Part shown: one piece after another, positions 8,079 to 18,811 of the stretch
How the letters are laid out: each line of letters opens with the position of its first letter
How positions within the stretch are numbered: position 1 is the first letter of the stretch
Assembly (NCBI RefSeq): GCF_017354945.1
Contig: NZ_CP071503.1
Span: 3,720,001 to 3,784,000, forward strand
Direction of reading: 5' to 3'
Length of the DNA: 64,000 nt
DNA from: Shewanella avicenniae
GTDB taxonomy: Bacteria; Pseudomonadota; Gammaproteobacteria; Enterobacterales; Shewanellaceae
Translations under genes and position numbers: made by a program
Notes under the pieces: generated by a model
The model's database searches: none
Told to the model about the DNA's origin: nothing
The model's input: the letters and a program-made list of their open reading frames with translations, nothing else

Positions 8079-10075
8079 GAATTTTTTCCGCCTTTAGAAG
8101 TACTTTTTGTTTGGTCATGAAATCTTTGGTTGGCTGGGCGTAAATGCTCCGGCAACTCAAACGGCATAATGGCTTGTTGCAGCTGTTCACGGCTGGCATC
8201 ATCGCCAAGCCCCGCAATAATGGTGGCGATTTCATCCTGACGTTTTGCGGTGTCAGGGTGGGCAATCGCATTATCTGCACCATAACCACGATAGCCTGGC
8301 GGCAGCTCCATCTGCATCACGTCAAGCATTTCATAGCTCAACGTTGGGGTCAGATCTTCGCTGTTTGGCCAGCTTGCCAAGGTACGGCTCAGCCATTCTT
8401 TATCGTTGCGTTGTGGATAGTCTTCCCGAGCATGGGCACCGCGGCTTTCAGTGCGCGCCAAGGCTCCACAAGCAACGGTCAATGCCACTTTGATCATGCG
8501 TCGTACACGCAACGCCTCGACTAATTCAGGGTTCGCATGGCGCTTGGTGCATTTGAGTTTGATATTACGTGAACGCACCAACAGCTCTTTTAGCTCAGTG
8601 ACCGCCACTTCTAATTCCGGGCCGTTACGGAAGATGCCGACATAGTCCATCATCAACCGTTGCATCTGAGCTTTCAGAGTGAAGGCGTTTTCCCCGTCGC
8701 CACCGCTGCACAGCTCGTCGATTTCGTGTTGCAGTTCATTGCTGAATTTGCTGACTAACTGAGTATCGACCACCAGATCTTGCTGCTCACAGAAATCCGC
8801 CACATAGCTGCCGATGATCATCCCAGCGACCACGGTTTCCGCCAGCGAGTTACCACCCAAACGGTTAAAGCCATGCATGTCCCAACAGGCCGCTTCACCT
8901 ACGCTAAACAGGCCTTGCAGCTGTGGGCTCTCACCTGTAGGTTTGGTGCGAATACCACCCATCGAATAGTGCTGGGTTGGCCGGACAGGGATCCACTCAT
9001 CAGCCGGATCGATGCCTAAGAAGTTTTCGCAGATCTCTTTCACTTCACGCAGGTTGGTTTCAATATGCTTGCGCCCCAACAGGGTGATATCCAGCCACAA
9101 ATGCGGGCCATAGGGGCTATCAACCCCAAAACCTTTGCGCATATGTTCGGTCATGCGGCGAGATACCACGTCACGCGAGGCCAGCTCTTTCTTCTCTGGC
9201 TCATAATCCGGCATAAAACGATGGCCGTTGCAATCACGCAGCAAACCACCGTCACCGCGGCAGCCTTCAGTGGTCAAAATGCCCACTGGCACAATCGCCG
9301 TTGGGTGGAACTGCACCGCTTCCATATTGCCCAAGGTCGCTACGCCGGTTTCCAGCGCCAGCGCTTGGCCAACACCTTCGCAGATGATGGCGTTAGTCGA
9401 CACTTCATAAATCCGGCCATATCCACCGGTCGCAATGGTGGTAGATTTAGCGATATAAGCACGCAGTTCACCGGTGATGAGACAGCGAGCAATCACCCCA
9501 TGACAGCGTTTACCATCATGAATAATCTTCAGCGCTTCTACCCGTTCGTGTACCGGAATATCCAGCGAAATCGCTTTGTTATCGACGGCATACAAGAGTG
9601 AGTGACCAGTACCGTCGGCGGTATAACAGGTGCGCCATTTTTTGGTGCCGCCAAAGTCACGGGCGTTTATCAGGCCGTGCGCTTCTTTGGCTTCTTCAAT
9701 GGTGACCCGCTCCGCGTTCACTACTACTTCTCTTGGCCCCGCGGTCACACGGGTCCAAGGCACTCCCCAATTCGCCATCTGCCGCACCGCTTTAGGTGCG
9801 CAGTGAGCGAACATACGCGCGACGGTTTGGTCACATCCCCAATCTGAACCTTTTACGGTATCTTGAAAGTGCACGTCTTCGTTATCGCCATCACCTTTGG
9901 TGGTGTTGCCGAGACTTGCCTGCATGCCCCCTTGCGCCGCAGCGGAGTGAGAACGTTTAGCAGGGATCAGCGACAACACTAAGGTATCAAGCCCACGCTC
10001 TTTAGAGGCAATTGCCACCCTCAGGCCCGCTAAGCCGGCACCAACCACTAATGAATCGGTATAAATCAGTTTCAC
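8075..10075 (-). CDS. frdA: Fumarate reductase flavoprotein subunit
   Basis: A 666-residue catalytic subunit. N-terminal FAD-binding fold ([20 protein letters not shown]); covalent FAD histidine H43 in [12 protein letters not shown], at the same position as in Wolinella FrdA. Also visible are [12 protein letters not shown], the GGIRT segment, [12 protein letters not shown], and the C-terminal [12 protein letters not shown]. It reduces fumarate to succinate at the cytoplasmic side. Length and motifs match membrane-bound (type B) quinol:fumarate reductase, not the soluble periplasmic Shewanella FccA flavocytochrome. It is 79 bases downstream of the first cytochrome b gene. Confidence 0.95.
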   Translation of the reverse strand: MKLIYTDSLVVGAGLAGLRVAIASKERGLDTLVLSLIPAKRSHSAAAQGGMQASLGNTTKGDGDNEDVHFQDTVKGSDWGCDQTVARMFAHCAPKAVRQMANWGVPWTRVTAGPREVVVNAERVTIEEAKEAHGLINARDFGGTKKWRTCYTADGTGHSLLYAVDNKAISLDIPVHERVEALKIIHDGKRCHGVIARCLITGELRAYIAKSTTIATGGYGRIYEVSTNAIICEGVGQALALETGVATLGNMEAVQFHPTAIVPVGILTTEGCRGDGGLLRDCNGHRFMPDYEPEKKELASRDVVSRRMTEHMRKGFGVDSPYGPHLWLDITLLGRKHIETNLREVKEICENFLGIDPADEWIPVRPTQHYSMGGIRTKPTGESPQLQGLFSVGEAACWDMHGFNRLGGNSLAETVVAGMIIGSYVADFCEQQDLVVDTQLVSKFSNELQHEIDELCSGGDGENAFTLKAQMQRLMMDYVGIFRNGPELEVAVTELKELLVRSRNIKLKCTKRHANPELVEALRVRRMIKVALTVACGALARTESRGAHAREDYPQRNDKEWLSRTLASWPNSEDLTPTLSYEMLDVMQMELPPGYRGYGADNAIAHPDTAKRQDEIATIIAGLGDDASREQLQQAIMPFELPEHLRPANQRFHDQTKSTSKGGKNS

Positions 10076-10154
10076 GCCTGCTCCTTAACGGCTACTGCTG
10101 TCAATTTCTGGTTCATTTTCTTGGGATAACTCATTATTGTTATTTATTGTTAGC

Positions 10155-10826
10155 TCAACTCGCATGGGGGATAAATGCCAGTAACGACGCCACCCCAACG
10201 GTAACAAAAGCCACACTTACAATTGTTTTAATCTTGCGTAATCGGCTGCGACTATTCAGATCGCGCGCCGCGCCCCACTTCAATGCCACTCGGTAAATAC
10301 CGATGGCCGCATGCAGTTCCACCATCAATAACAACGGCAGATACACCATCCACACGCCTTGGTTCCAAATCCGGTCGGCACTGCCTTGCGGGCCGATGGT
10401 TTCTGGCGATGAACCGATCAACCATAGATGCACGGGTAACAACAGCAGGATCACCACCCCCGTAATCGCTTGCCAACGCCACAAACGGGTATCACCGTGG
10501 TTGATCACTTGCATCTGCTGCTGCAGCGCACGTTGCTGGCGCAAACTCATGGGTAACTTTTGCAGTGCTACCACGACATGCACCAATGCGATTGCCGCAA
10601 TACTGATAACAATACAGGTCACCACCCACGGATAACCGTGACCATCGCTGGAGAGGAAGCTCAACTCCATGTTGCGCGCCACCCATTCCATGGCATCGCC
10701 ACCCAGCAATATCGACGACACTAAGACTAAATGTGTCCACAGAAACACCGCCAGAATCACCCCGGATAAACTCTGGCTTAAATCCATCCACGCACTCAAT
10801 TTTCTAACACTAGGTTTGATTGTCAT
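10155..10826 (-). CDS. frdC: Fumarate reductase cytochrome b subunit, frdA-proximal copy
   Basis: A 223-residue, five-helix diheme cytochrome b. Probable heme ligands H32 (FLWTHLVLV), H83 (LVHVVV), H133 (PVHLWL) and H172 (VELHAAIGIYR). E170, two residues before the last ligand, corresponds by eye to the essential E-pathway glutamate (Glu180) of Wolinella FrdC. It oxidises menaquinol and anchors FrdAB. It probably forms an operon with frdAB. A second, divergent paralogue lies 205 bases upstream. Confidence 0.9.
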   Translation of the reverse strand: MTIKPSVRKLSAWMDLSQSLSGVILAVFLWTHLVLVSSILLGGDAMEWVARNMELSFLSSDGHGYPWVVTCIVISIAAIALVHVVVALQKLPMSLRQQRALQQQMQVINHGDTRLWRWQAITGVVILLLLPVHLWLIGSSPETIGPQGSADRIWNQGVWMVYLPLLLMVELHAAIGIYRVALKWGAARDLNSRSRLRKIKTIVSVAFVTVGVASLLAFIPHAS

Positions 10827-10914
10827 TGTTTTCGCCTCGCGCTTTAGCTTTGTGAGTCATCTCATTAAGTCTTAGCTACGAAAGGTAATATCGCTCACAA
10901 ATTCATTTAAAAAA

Positions 10915-10928
10915 CTGAGATAGATCAA
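10915..10928 (-). promoter_or_regulatory. FNR/EtrA-like site upstream of frdC
   Basis: CTGAG-ATAG-ATCAA differs from the FNR consensus TTGAT-N4-ATCAA at two positions, both in one half-site. It lies 89 bases upstream of the frdC start in the gap between the two cytochrome b genes, as expected for anaerobic induction by the Shewanella FNR homologue EtrA. The call is by eye. Confidence 0.45.
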
Positions 10929-11031
10929 CCTGAAGGCGAATAATTAACCGCCAACTAAATTAATAACAATGCAAGCAAACTTGCTGCGCTCAGCGTCAGT
11001 ACGCTAAAACGCAGCGGTGTTCGATGTAGTA

Positions 11032-11757
11032 TTAATGAGGCACGTAAGGCTGTACGGGTACGCTTAGTTCGCTGCCCATCATCAGATAGGTCACCAAGCT
11101 GGCACCACCTAGGCATAAAAAGTACACAATCAATACTTTCGCGACTTTGCGAAGCCCAGACCGTTTGGTGGTAATGCCCCACTTAACGGCCACACGGTAC
11201 AAACCAATCATGGCGTGGATCACCACCGCAGGCAGCAGCAGGGCATACAGCACCCAAGCATTGGCGTGATAAACGCGCCACGCTGACAAATTCGGACCGA
11301 TTTCAGGATCGGTGATCATGGTGACCAAGTGCATAGAGGCCAAAAAGAACAGTAAAAAGCCGGTGAGCATCTGCCAAAACCACAGCTTACTGTCTTGATG
11401 GTTGATGAGATGAAGATGATTACGCAGTGCCCGCCATTGCCCCAATTGCACCGGGAAACGACGCAGTGCGGTGGCAGCATGCACCATCAGCACTAACAGC
11501 ATAAACAGCGAAAACATCTGAGTGACTATCGCAATGCCATGACCAGACTGGGTAAACAAGCCCCCTTCTAGCACTTGCACGACGCGATAGAATGCTTCTT
11601 TTCCGAATAGAATCGACGATTCGAAATGCAGATGTAACAGTAAAAATAACCCAAGCATGACCCCTGAAGCACTCTGCAGACGATCAGCCATAGCTGACCA
11701 CTGATAGCTTTGAGGATAGCCCAGCCAACGCCCACCAATCTGATATTTAGTTAACAT
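11032..11757 (-). CDS. Second fumarate reductase-type cytochrome b subunit
   Basis: A 241-residue FrdC paralogue with the same five-helix plan and the four probable heme ligands H42 (LLLHLHFESSILFG), H93 (MVHAATALRR), H143 (SMHLVT) and H181 (VIHAMIGLYR). Their spacing is almost the same as Wolinella FrdC 44/93/143/182. The residue two before H181 is V179, where FrdC and the neighbouring copy have glutamate. So it is either a specialised anchor for FrdAB or the anchor of another flavoprotein. It has its own 372-base upstream region. Duplication followed by divergence is inferred. Confidence 0.85.
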   Translation of the reverse strand: MLTKYQIGGRWLGYPQSYQWSAMADRLQSASGVMLGLFLLLHLHFESSILFGKEAFYRVVQVLEGGLFTQSGHGIAIVTQMFSLFMLLVLMVHAATALRRFPVQLGQWRALRNHLHLINHQDSKLWFWQMLTGFLLFFLASMHLVTMITDPEIGPNLSAWRVYHANAWVLYALLLPAVVIHAMIGLYRVAVKWGITTKRSGLRKVAKVLIVYFLCLGGASLVTYLMMGSELSVPVQPYVPH

Positions 11758-12129
11758 GATTTCAAAAGTTACTTAAGTTAATTTAGCGAGCATTTCAACA
11801 TATCCAAAAGCGGTTAAATTCCAAACGGCTAAATTTACCTTTGTGATCATGTTCAACAAAAAAGTGTTCTTAGATATTTAGAGATCACATTATTCATTTA
11901 AAAAACAACATAGGTCATACCAATTAACCACTTCAATTCAGTCAGTTAGCTGTAACCCTCAAACAAAAAGGTAAGAGAATTTCACAGAAATAGCCGCTAC
12001 TGTTCTATAAATAGAAAGATGGTTACATCAACAGCTGCAGTTCAACTGGCAGTAAATAGCCGCCTTGCACTAAAATAGCGCCACTTTGATTGTGGCCACC
12101 GCGCCGCCGGACCAAAAAAGAGAAAACCT
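11758..12129. other. Divergent intergenic region, second cytochrome b gene / prmA
   Basis: AT-rich 372-base gap. It holds a CRP-like site (11840-11859). I found no convincing RNA gene, terminator or ORF. Promoters for both flanking genes must lie here; poly-A/T stretches near 11880-11910 make -10-like hits too frequent to choose one. Confidence 0.5.
11840..11859. promoter_or_regulatory. CRP-like site
   Basis: TTTGTGATCATGTTCAACAA: the left half TGTGA is perfect and the right half TCAAC keeps TCA of TCACA, with 6-base spacing. In Shewanella CRP activates anaerobic respiration genes, so a role for the cytochrome b gene (start 83 bases away) is plausible. Confidence 0.4.
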
Positions 12130-13017
12130 ATGCCGTGGATCCAACTACGCCTGAACAGTAATAAAGAACATGCCGAAGCACTGAGTGACGTGCTGATGGA
12201 GCTGGGCAGCGTGTCTATCACCTTTGAAGATAGCTTTGATACGCCCATCTTTGAACCTAAGCTCGGTGAAACGCCGCTGTGGGACAGCACCACAGTGATT
12301 GCACTGTTTGACGCGGCAGACGATCTCGATCCAGTGATCGCCGAACTCAAAGCACTGCCTTATATGAGCAGCGACACCGACTACAAAATTGAACAAGTCG
12401 AAGACAAAGACTGGGTGCGTGAATGGATGGATAACTTCCACCCAATTAAATTCGGCAATCGTTTGTGGGTTTGCCCAAGCTGGCGCGAAGCCCCGGAGCC
12501 GGATGCGGTTAACGTACTGCTCGACCCAGGTTTAGCATTTGGCACCGGTACTCACCCAACCACCGCACTATGTATGGAATGGCTCGACAGCCTAGATCTT
12601 GCTGGTAAGCAAGTGATCGATTTCGGCTGCGGCTCTGGCATTTTGGCGGTTGCCGCGCTGAAACTTGGCGCGCCACATGCCACCGGCATCGACATTGACT
12701 ATCAAGCGATCGATGCATCGAGAGAAAATGCCCGTCGTAACGGCGTAGAAGACAAGTTATCCCTCTATTTACCAGAAGATCAGCCTGAAGGTATTCAAGC
12801 CGATGTCCTAGTGGCCAACATTCTTGCTGGCCCACTGCGCGAACTGGCACCGTTAATTGCTGCGTTAGTGAAACCAAATGGTGTACTGGCGTTATCTGGT
12901 TTGTTAAATGAACAAGCAGAAGAATTACGTTCTATTTACAGCCAGTGGTTTGAGATGGATGCAGCTGCTCACAAAGAAGACTGGAGCCGCTTGACAGGAC
13001 GGCGTAAAACGCAGTAA
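12130..13017 (+). CDS. prmA: Ribosomal protein L11 methyltransferase
   Basis: A 295-residue protein. The N-terminal L11-recognition domain begins [20 protein letters not shown], followed by the linker and a Rossmann-like methyltransferase domain with [17 protein letters not shown], motif [21 protein letters not shown] and [14 protein letters not shown]. It trimethylates L11. The standard neighbour of dusB-fis in Shewanella; 146 bases separate it from dusB. RBS-like AAAGAGAAAAC precedes the ATG. Confidence 0.95.
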   Translation: MPWIQLRLNSNKEHAEALSDVLMELGSVSITFEDSFDTPIFEPKLGETPLWDSTTVIALFDAADDLDPVIAELKALPYMSSDTDYKIEQVEDKDWVREWMDNFHPIKFGNRLWVCPSWREAPEPDAVNVLLDPGLAFGTGTHPTTALCMEWLDSLDLAGKQVIDFGCGSGILAVAALKLGAPHATGIDIDYQAIDASRENARRNGVEDKLSLYLPEDQPEGIQADVLVANILAGPLRELAPLIAALVKPNGVLALSGLLNEQAEELRSIYSQWFEMDAAAHKEDWSRLTGRRKTQ

Positions 13018-13100
13018 TAGGCCGCCAAGGCGCGCCATTACTGCGTTCGTCGCTTTTAAAAGTCAAGAAAAAAAGTTTACTCTCAGGTGATTTTTTAACC

Positions 13101-13137
13101 TTTCCATGGCCGATAAAAAGTCGTACTATAGCGCCCC
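13101..13137 (+). promoter_or_regulatory. Probable dusB-fis promoter with GC-rich discriminator
   Basis: TTTCCA (13101-13106), 17-base spacer, TACTAT (13124-13129), then AGCGCCCC before the start region. A GC-rich discriminator of this type is typical of promoters under ppGpp/DksA stringent control, including E. coli dusB-fis. Assigned by eye; the -35 matches only 4 of 6 consensus bases. Confidence 0.45.
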
Positions 13138-13163
13138 TTTGAAGAGCGAGGTGAAACCGCGAC

Positions 13164-14455
<1,292 letters not shown>

Positions 14456-14480
14456 TCTAAGTTCATAACGTATTGAAATA

Positions 14481-14519
14481 AAAAGGCCTTTCTTTAACGA
14501 GAAAGGCCTTTTGCTTTTT
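14481..14519 (+). terminator. Rho-independent terminator of dusB-fis
   Basis: Perfect 13-bp stem AAAAGGCCTTTCT (14481-14493) / AGAAAGGCCTTTT (14500-14512) with a 6-base loop, followed by a T-rich tail. Confidence 0.9.
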
Positions 14520-14679
14520 ATGTACCTTTATATGTACCCGAAAAAGAAAATCTAGTGGTGAGAATCACATTACTGTTTTGCTGTCGGTTAGCATTCACTA
14601 CGGTTACGCCACACAAAAACTCATATCATTGCCAACAACTTTGACGCATTACTCGACACAATTCTGTCTTGCAAAAGAG

Positions 14680-15267
14680 CTACAAAAACGGGATACCTAA
14701 CAACGCAGCAATGATGCCTATCGGCGTAATAGGGATGGGTAATAATGATTCCCCTACGACATCCGCTAATCCATCACTTACTGCATCACTTATCATGTCA
14801 TCGCCAATACTGTGGATTGCTGTATCAGATAAAGCGTTAACCACGGCCTCGGTTAACGCTTCATTATCCAAGCCAGAGTCAATCACCATAGCGCTATCAA
14901 GGTGATCGGCAACCTCACTAGTAACAATAATGGCCGTGTCTGGATTTTCAGCTAAGGTCTCATTTATATAGCTAACACTGTCCGTCGCTTTTAATTGGAC
15001 TTCAGCGGCTATCTCATCATCATCCATCAACGCAATGTCTAAAATTGGATGATTGGTTGCCTCAAATAAAATGGCATCCATTCCTTGTTCATTGAGCGCC
15101 TTAACAACTTCTTGCTCAAACAAAATGCCTTTGATATTGCTCACATGGCCGACCATCACGTCAGGCTCTATATCATTAAAGTAAGCCATAATCTCGCCAT
15201 TGCTGGCCAGCTCTAGCTCATGGTAACCTCGCCTTACCGCATCAAATACGGCATGTTGTCCAATCAT
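14680..15267 (-). CDS. Unrecognised protein with PD-(D/E)xK-like motifs, last gene of an ankyrin operon
   Basis: A 195-residue protein. Residues 44-120 look like a restriction-endonuclease-type core: E51 in the first helix (KGILFEQEVVKAL), D77 in HPILDIAL, then E89-V-Q91-L-K93 (D-X13-QxK, as in Mrr-type nucleases), followed by TAIIVTSEVADHL. The C-terminus (about 125-195) is acidic, rich in Ala/Asp/Ser and ends in a hydrophobic PITPIGIIAALLGIPFL tail. The ATG overlaps the stop of the preceding ankyrin gene (ATGA). Nuclease function is inferred from motif shape only; I do not recognise the family. It could be an effector neutralised by the ankyrin proteins. Confidence 0.6.
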   Translation of the reverse strand: MIGQHAVFDAVRRGYHELELASNGEIMAYFNDIEPDVMVGHVSNIKGILFEQEVVKALNEQGMDAILFEATNHPILDIALMDDDEIAAEVQLKATDSVSYINETLAENPDTAIIVTSEVADHLDSAMVIDSGLDNEALTEAVVNALSDTAIHSIGDDMISDAVSDGLADVVGESLLPIPITPIGIIAALLGIPFL

Positions 15268-15716
15268 TGTTGGCGCGTTCCTTTTAGAAGTCGAGCAATC
15301 CCCTTAAAGCTGGAATCTCCGTGCAAAGGCGCTTTACTCGACGCTATATCGTGCGCAGTCTTGCCATGTTTGTTTTGGAGCTCAGTATTGGCTCCAAGCT
15401 CCACCAGCATCGAGGCAGTTTCTAAGTATCCGTGTTGTGCAGCAACAATGAGTGCTGAATGGCTTTCCTGGTCGCAAACGTCTAGCGACGCACCATTTTC
15501 AAACAGCAGTTTTATTGTAACGGCTTGATTATATGAAGCCGCAAAGTATACCGCCGTCCTGCCACCACTACTTTGCAGGTTCACATCGGCGCCTTTTTCA
15601 ATAAATAGCGAAATCAATTCATTCATACCATTAGAAGCCAGCATCGCTATCGCTGGTAAAGAGTTTTTAGCCCTCGCATTCACATTCGCTCCGGCGTTAA
15701 CCAAAGTCTTCACCAT
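15264..15716 (-). CDS. Ankyrin-repeat protein, second of the pair
   Basis: About four ankyrin repeats, seen as MVKTLVNAGANVNARAKN, ELISLFIEKGADVNLQS, GRTAVYFAASYNQ with LLFENGASLDVCD, and SALIVAAQHGY with MLVELGANTELQN and HGKTAHDIAS. It is 150 residues from the ATG at 15716, which has an excellent GGGGGA ribosome site 7 bases before it. The frame is open upstream to a TTG at 15758 and overlaps the preceding ankyrin gene by 26 bases. The two may therefore be one repeat protein broken by a frameshift (see findings). Ankyrin repeats bind proteins. Coupled to the downstream unknown gene. Confidence 0.75.
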   Translation of the reverse strand: MVKTLVNAGANVNARAKNSLPAIAMLASNGMNELISLFIEKGADVNLQSSGGRTAVYFAASYNQAVTIKLLFENGASLDVCDQESHSALIVAAQHGYLETASMLVELGANTELQNKHGKTAHDIASSKAPLHGDSSFKGIARLLKGTRQQ

Positions 15717-15732
15717 GCGTTGATCCCCCTTC

Positions 15733-16317
15733 TCAATCGCTAAAAACCGCTCCAGCAACTAATAACTTATCAACAACCTCAATACGCTGTTTGAAAAAGG
15801 CGCCCGTTACCGCGTTCCAACCATCGTTGTTACAAACGTTCACTGACGCGCCATGCTTTAGCAGAAATTCAACGGCTGCAATACGCCCTTTCATGGCGGC
15901 CCATATTAACGGTGTCCATCCCTTATGGTTGCGGATATCAACTTCAGCCCCTTTCGCAACCATCAGCTCTGCCAACGAAAAATATTCGTTATCCAAGCAC
16001 AGCAATAGGGCACTACTCATTTGCTTTGGACGGTAGTTAGTGTTTGCACCTAAAGTCAGCAATTGTTCTGCAATAGCAACAAAACCCAAATCGATCGACA
16101 CACGCAAAGGATTATGGCCAGAATGATTAACATCAAAGCCGCTGGTACTGATAATGACCTCTGCTAAAGAAGTAAAACCATGGCTCAATGCCAACTCAAA
16201 TGGCGTTTTATCGCATTGCTCAAATACGGTGTTCACAAGCTCTGGATGAGAAGCAAGTATCTGTTGTACGGCAGGTTTATCACCTGCCTCAACGGCCTGC
16301 CATAATGCATTAGTCAC
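15733..16317 (-). CDS. Ankyrin-repeat protein, first of the pair
   Basis: A 194-residue protein with five to six ankyrin repeats: LWQAVEAGDKPAVQQILASH, KTPFELALSHGF, AEQLLTLGANTNYRP, LAELMVAKGAEVDIRNHKGW, TPLIWAAMKGRIAAVEFLLK and HGASVNVCNNDGWNAVTGAF. It ends abruptly as KLLVAGAVFSD in mid-repeat. The GTG at 16317 has AGGAGG nine bases upstream; the upstream TTG (16341) has none. It overlaps the short ORF 16310-16438 by 8 bases. No signal peptide, so probably cytoplasmic. No known partner is named by sequence. Confidence 0.75.
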   Translation of the reverse strand: MTNALWQAVEAGDKPAVQQILASHPELVNTVFEQCDKTPFELALSHGFTSLAEVIISTSGFDVNHSGHNPLRVSIDLGFVAIAEQLLTLGANTNYRPKQMSSALLLCLDNEYFSLAELMVAKGAEVDIRNHKGWTPLIWAAMKGRIAAVEFLLKHGASVNVCNNDGWNAVTGAFFKQRIEVVDKLLVAGAVFSD

Positions 16318-16438
16318 TGATTGATGCCTCCTGATCCACAAATGCGATCTCAGACAGATTAAGCATCTGCTCTCCTTTGCTATTGCAACAACGCTTGCCT
16401 TGTAGTTTATTGATAAACAGTCGTGCTAGTGGGTTCAT
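16310..16438 (-). CDS. Short ORF leading the ankyrin operon (42 aa)
   Basis: ATG at 16438 opens a 42-residue frame (MNPLARLFINKLQGKRCCNS, then KGEQMLNLSEIAFVDQEASI). It stops inside the start of the next gene (GTGACTAA), a classic coupling overlap. An internal ATG (codon 25) has a strong AAAGGAG site, so a 17- to 18-residue product is also possible. No family recognised. It could be a leader peptide, a small operon member, or the remnant of a longer gene. Confidence 0.35.
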   Translation of the reverse strand: MNPLARLFINKLQGKRCCNSKGEQMLNLSEIAFVDQEASISD

Positions 16439-16592
16439 ATTCAATGTGTGATCCGTTTTAAACTAAGCATTGGCAGATGATAAAGGGCTCAACATATCCT
16501 TGTTTATGCATGATTTTGAGCGAACTATTACCAGAGTAACAGATTGATTTTGCCACGTATTATCTACAAGTATCTAGACAAAATAATGAAAC

Positions 16593-16621
16593 AAAAAAGC
16601 CACTTCGAATGAAGTGGCTTT
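16593..16621 (-). terminator. Rho-independent terminator of the chemoreceptor gene
   Basis: Perfect 11-bp stem AAAGCCACTTC (16596-16606) / GAAGTGGCTTT (16611-16621), 4-base loop. On the minus strand it is followed by T6. It lies just after the MCP stop codon and upstream of the ankyrin operon, so that operon needs its own promoter in 16439-16592, where I see no clear one. Confidence 0.88.
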
Positions 16622-16637
16622 CGAACCTGCGACAGTG

Positions 16638-18545
16638 CTAAATCTTAAACCGATTCACGATCGCGACCAGCTTACGGTTGATCTGGTCGATTTCTTCTGC
16701 ACCATGTAATGCCTTTTCACCGTGGCGGTTAAGGCTAATCACAATGTCGCTGATGGCGGTCATATTCTTACTCACATCTTTGGTGACGCAGCTTTGTTCC
16801 TCTGCGGCGGTGGCAATTTGGCCACTTAAGCCATTAATTTCATTCACGAAGTCAGTCAAGGTATCCAAACTACTCACCACATTCTGCGAACCTGCGGCAG
16901 TTTCTTCACATCGTTGACGGGTTTCAGCCATCGATTTCTCTACTTTGCTACAGCGATTTAGCAGCACTTCAATGGCTTGGGCAATCTCTTGGGTACTGGC
17001 GGTGGTGCGGCTTGCAAGTAAACGTACTTCATCGGCAACCACCGCAAAGCCACGTCCTTGTTCTCCGGCTCGGGCTGCTTCAATAGCTGCATTTAACGCC
17101 AATAAGTTGGTTTGCTCGGCAACCTCACCAATCACATTCAAAATGGTGCTGATACTTTTCACTTGCTCACTCATCGCCTGTACATCACCAGAGGCGTTTT
17201 GCACATCGGTGATCAAGGCAGAAACCGTATTCTTGGAACGCTCGACAATATTTTTCGACTCATCGCCAGTGCGACTGGCACGTTCGGTGATCTCGGCGGT
17301 GTGCGACGCATCGAGCGCCATCGCATTGGCAGTGGCATCCATCTCTTCCACTGCAGTGGCAATCTGCTCGGTTTCGGTGACATGGTGTTCGAGGATCGCA
17401 CTGTTTTCAGCTGACTGTTCGCGCACCTTAGTGATATTTCGTTGAAGCTCTTCACTGGCGGATTTCACCTCCAGCATCATCTTCTGCAAGCTGGTAATAA
17501 ACGCGTTTACCCCTTTGGAGATTTGACCAATATCGTCATGGGTCGTGACCTCTAAGCGCTGGGTCAAATCACCGTTACCACTGGAAAGATCAGTAATGGT
17601 ATTGCGCAGTGAAATAATCGGCCGATACAACATTTGGATCAGAAAAAAGGCAATTAACACGCTGACACTGGTCGCAACAATGGCTAGCATTATTGATTGA
17701 TTACGCGCAGTTTTCAAAGCGGCAAAAATAAGGTTTTTATTAAGGCCAATGGCATAGACCCAAGTTTTATTACCAACATTAATCTTTTTTGAGAACAGCA
17801 ACTTATCTTCACCGTTGAGCACATAATCTTGCACCAGATAGTCACTGTTAATCGCCTTTTGCGCCGACTCAGCAAACCAATCAAAACTGCTGGCCTTTTG
17901 TCCTGCTTTTAATGCTGGCGATGATGATGCCAATACAGTGCCATCGCTGTTGAGGATTAACCCGACAGCTCCCACCATATCTTTAGCTGGCTCTACCAAC
18001 TGATTAAGAAAAGAGAGTTCGATGTCGACGGACACAGTGCCATCCGACACTTTGTTAACGATCGTGACCCAATAAATACCATCGCTGCCGCCCTGATAGG
18101 GCTCTGAAACCGCCACGCCGCTGGCGCTCATCGCCTCTTTAAACCATGGTCGTTGGGTCACATCACCGGCATATTTGTGGTTTGGCCAACTATCACTCTG
18201 TTGGTTCCAATAACCATCACCATTAGTAAAGGCGATGACGGCACTGGAAGTATTAGCTGCATTGGCTAAAAACTTGGTCTTCTCAACCACCTCGTCCGGC
18301 GTACCCTGCAAACTACGATTGGCAAACTGCTGCGAAATCTTATTGATAGCCTGAACTTTATCGTTCACCAAACTGCCAGCAATTTCAGCGCGATTTTCTA
18401 CATAGATCTTGCTCTGGCGCATGATGGCATCAGTCAACGTACTCTTTTGTTCGATATAGGAAACTAAACTCGCAATCGATACTGAAAATGCCACCAGCAA
18501 CAGTATGGAAATCAACAAAGATTTCTTTAACCCTAATCCCTTCAT
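16638..18545 (-). CDS. Methyl-accepting chemotaxis protein with periplasmic Cache domain
   Basis: A 635-residue chemoreceptor. TM1 ([20 protein letters not shown]), then a periplasmic dCache-type sensor about residues 35-275 ([47 protein letters not shown]). TM2 ([20 protein letters not shown]) and HAMP ([20 protein letters not shown]) follow. The signalling domain has the hairpin core [20 protein letters not shown] and [18 protein letters not shown]. It passes ligand binding to CheA. The ligand is unknown. I chose the ATG at 18545 because positive charges then sit directly before TM1 and an AGGG lies 8 bases upstream; ATG 18578 is possible. Confidence 0.92.
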   Translation of the reverse strand: MKGLGLKKSLLISILLLVAFSVSIASLVSYIEQKSTLTDAIMRQSKIYVENRAEIAGSLVNDKVQAINKISQQFANRSLQGTPDEVVEKTKFLANAANTSSAVIAFTNGDGYWNQQSDSWPNHKYAGDVTQRPWFKEAMSASGVAVSEPYQGGSDGIYWVTIVNKVSDGTVSVDIELSFLNQLVEPAKDMVGAVGLILNSDGTVLASSSPALKAGQKASSFDWFAESAQKAINSDYLVQDYVLNGEDKLLFSKKINVGNKTWVYAIGLNKNLIFAALKTARNQSIMLAIVATSVSVLIAFFLIQMLYRPIISLRNTITDLSSGNGDLTQRLEVTTHDDIGQISKGVNAFITSLQKMMLEVKSASEELQRNITKVREQSAENSAILEHHVTETEQIATAVEEMDATANAMALDASHTAEITERASRTGDESKNIVERSKNTVSALITDVQNASGDVQAMSEQVKSISTILNVIGEVAEQTNLLALNAAIEAARAGEQGRGFAVVADEVRLLASRTTASTQEIAQAIEVLLNRCSKVEKSMAETRQRCEETAAGSQNVVSSLDTLTDFVNEINGLSGQIATAAEEQSCVTKDVSKNMTAISDIVISLNRHGEKALHGAEEIDQINRKLVAIVNRFKI

Positions 18546-18811
18546 AGCGCGCCCTAATGCCAGAAAAACATCTAACATCAAGAATAGTAGAAAAAAACTA
18601 CAACCCCAGACGATTCAGGACTTTTTTCAACCCGCTGTTTGCTAAGCCACAGCAATGGAGATAAATCGACAACTAAAGGTGAAATTGCTCGCACGCCTGA
18701 GCAAATCTGTTGCTATATTTTTTAAGTCGCTAGCAAATTAATCCCATGTAACCGCGAGCTTTCAGCAGGTCGTTCGCCATTACGTTCACCCAAAGTCCAA
18801 GGAGTTTTGCC

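Noticed and set aside
18748..18774. GTAACC-N17-CGTT before the porin gene as a member of the ECF promoter set
   Set aside because: Spacing is 17, not 16, and the -10-like element is CGTT. Kept only as a weak possibility.
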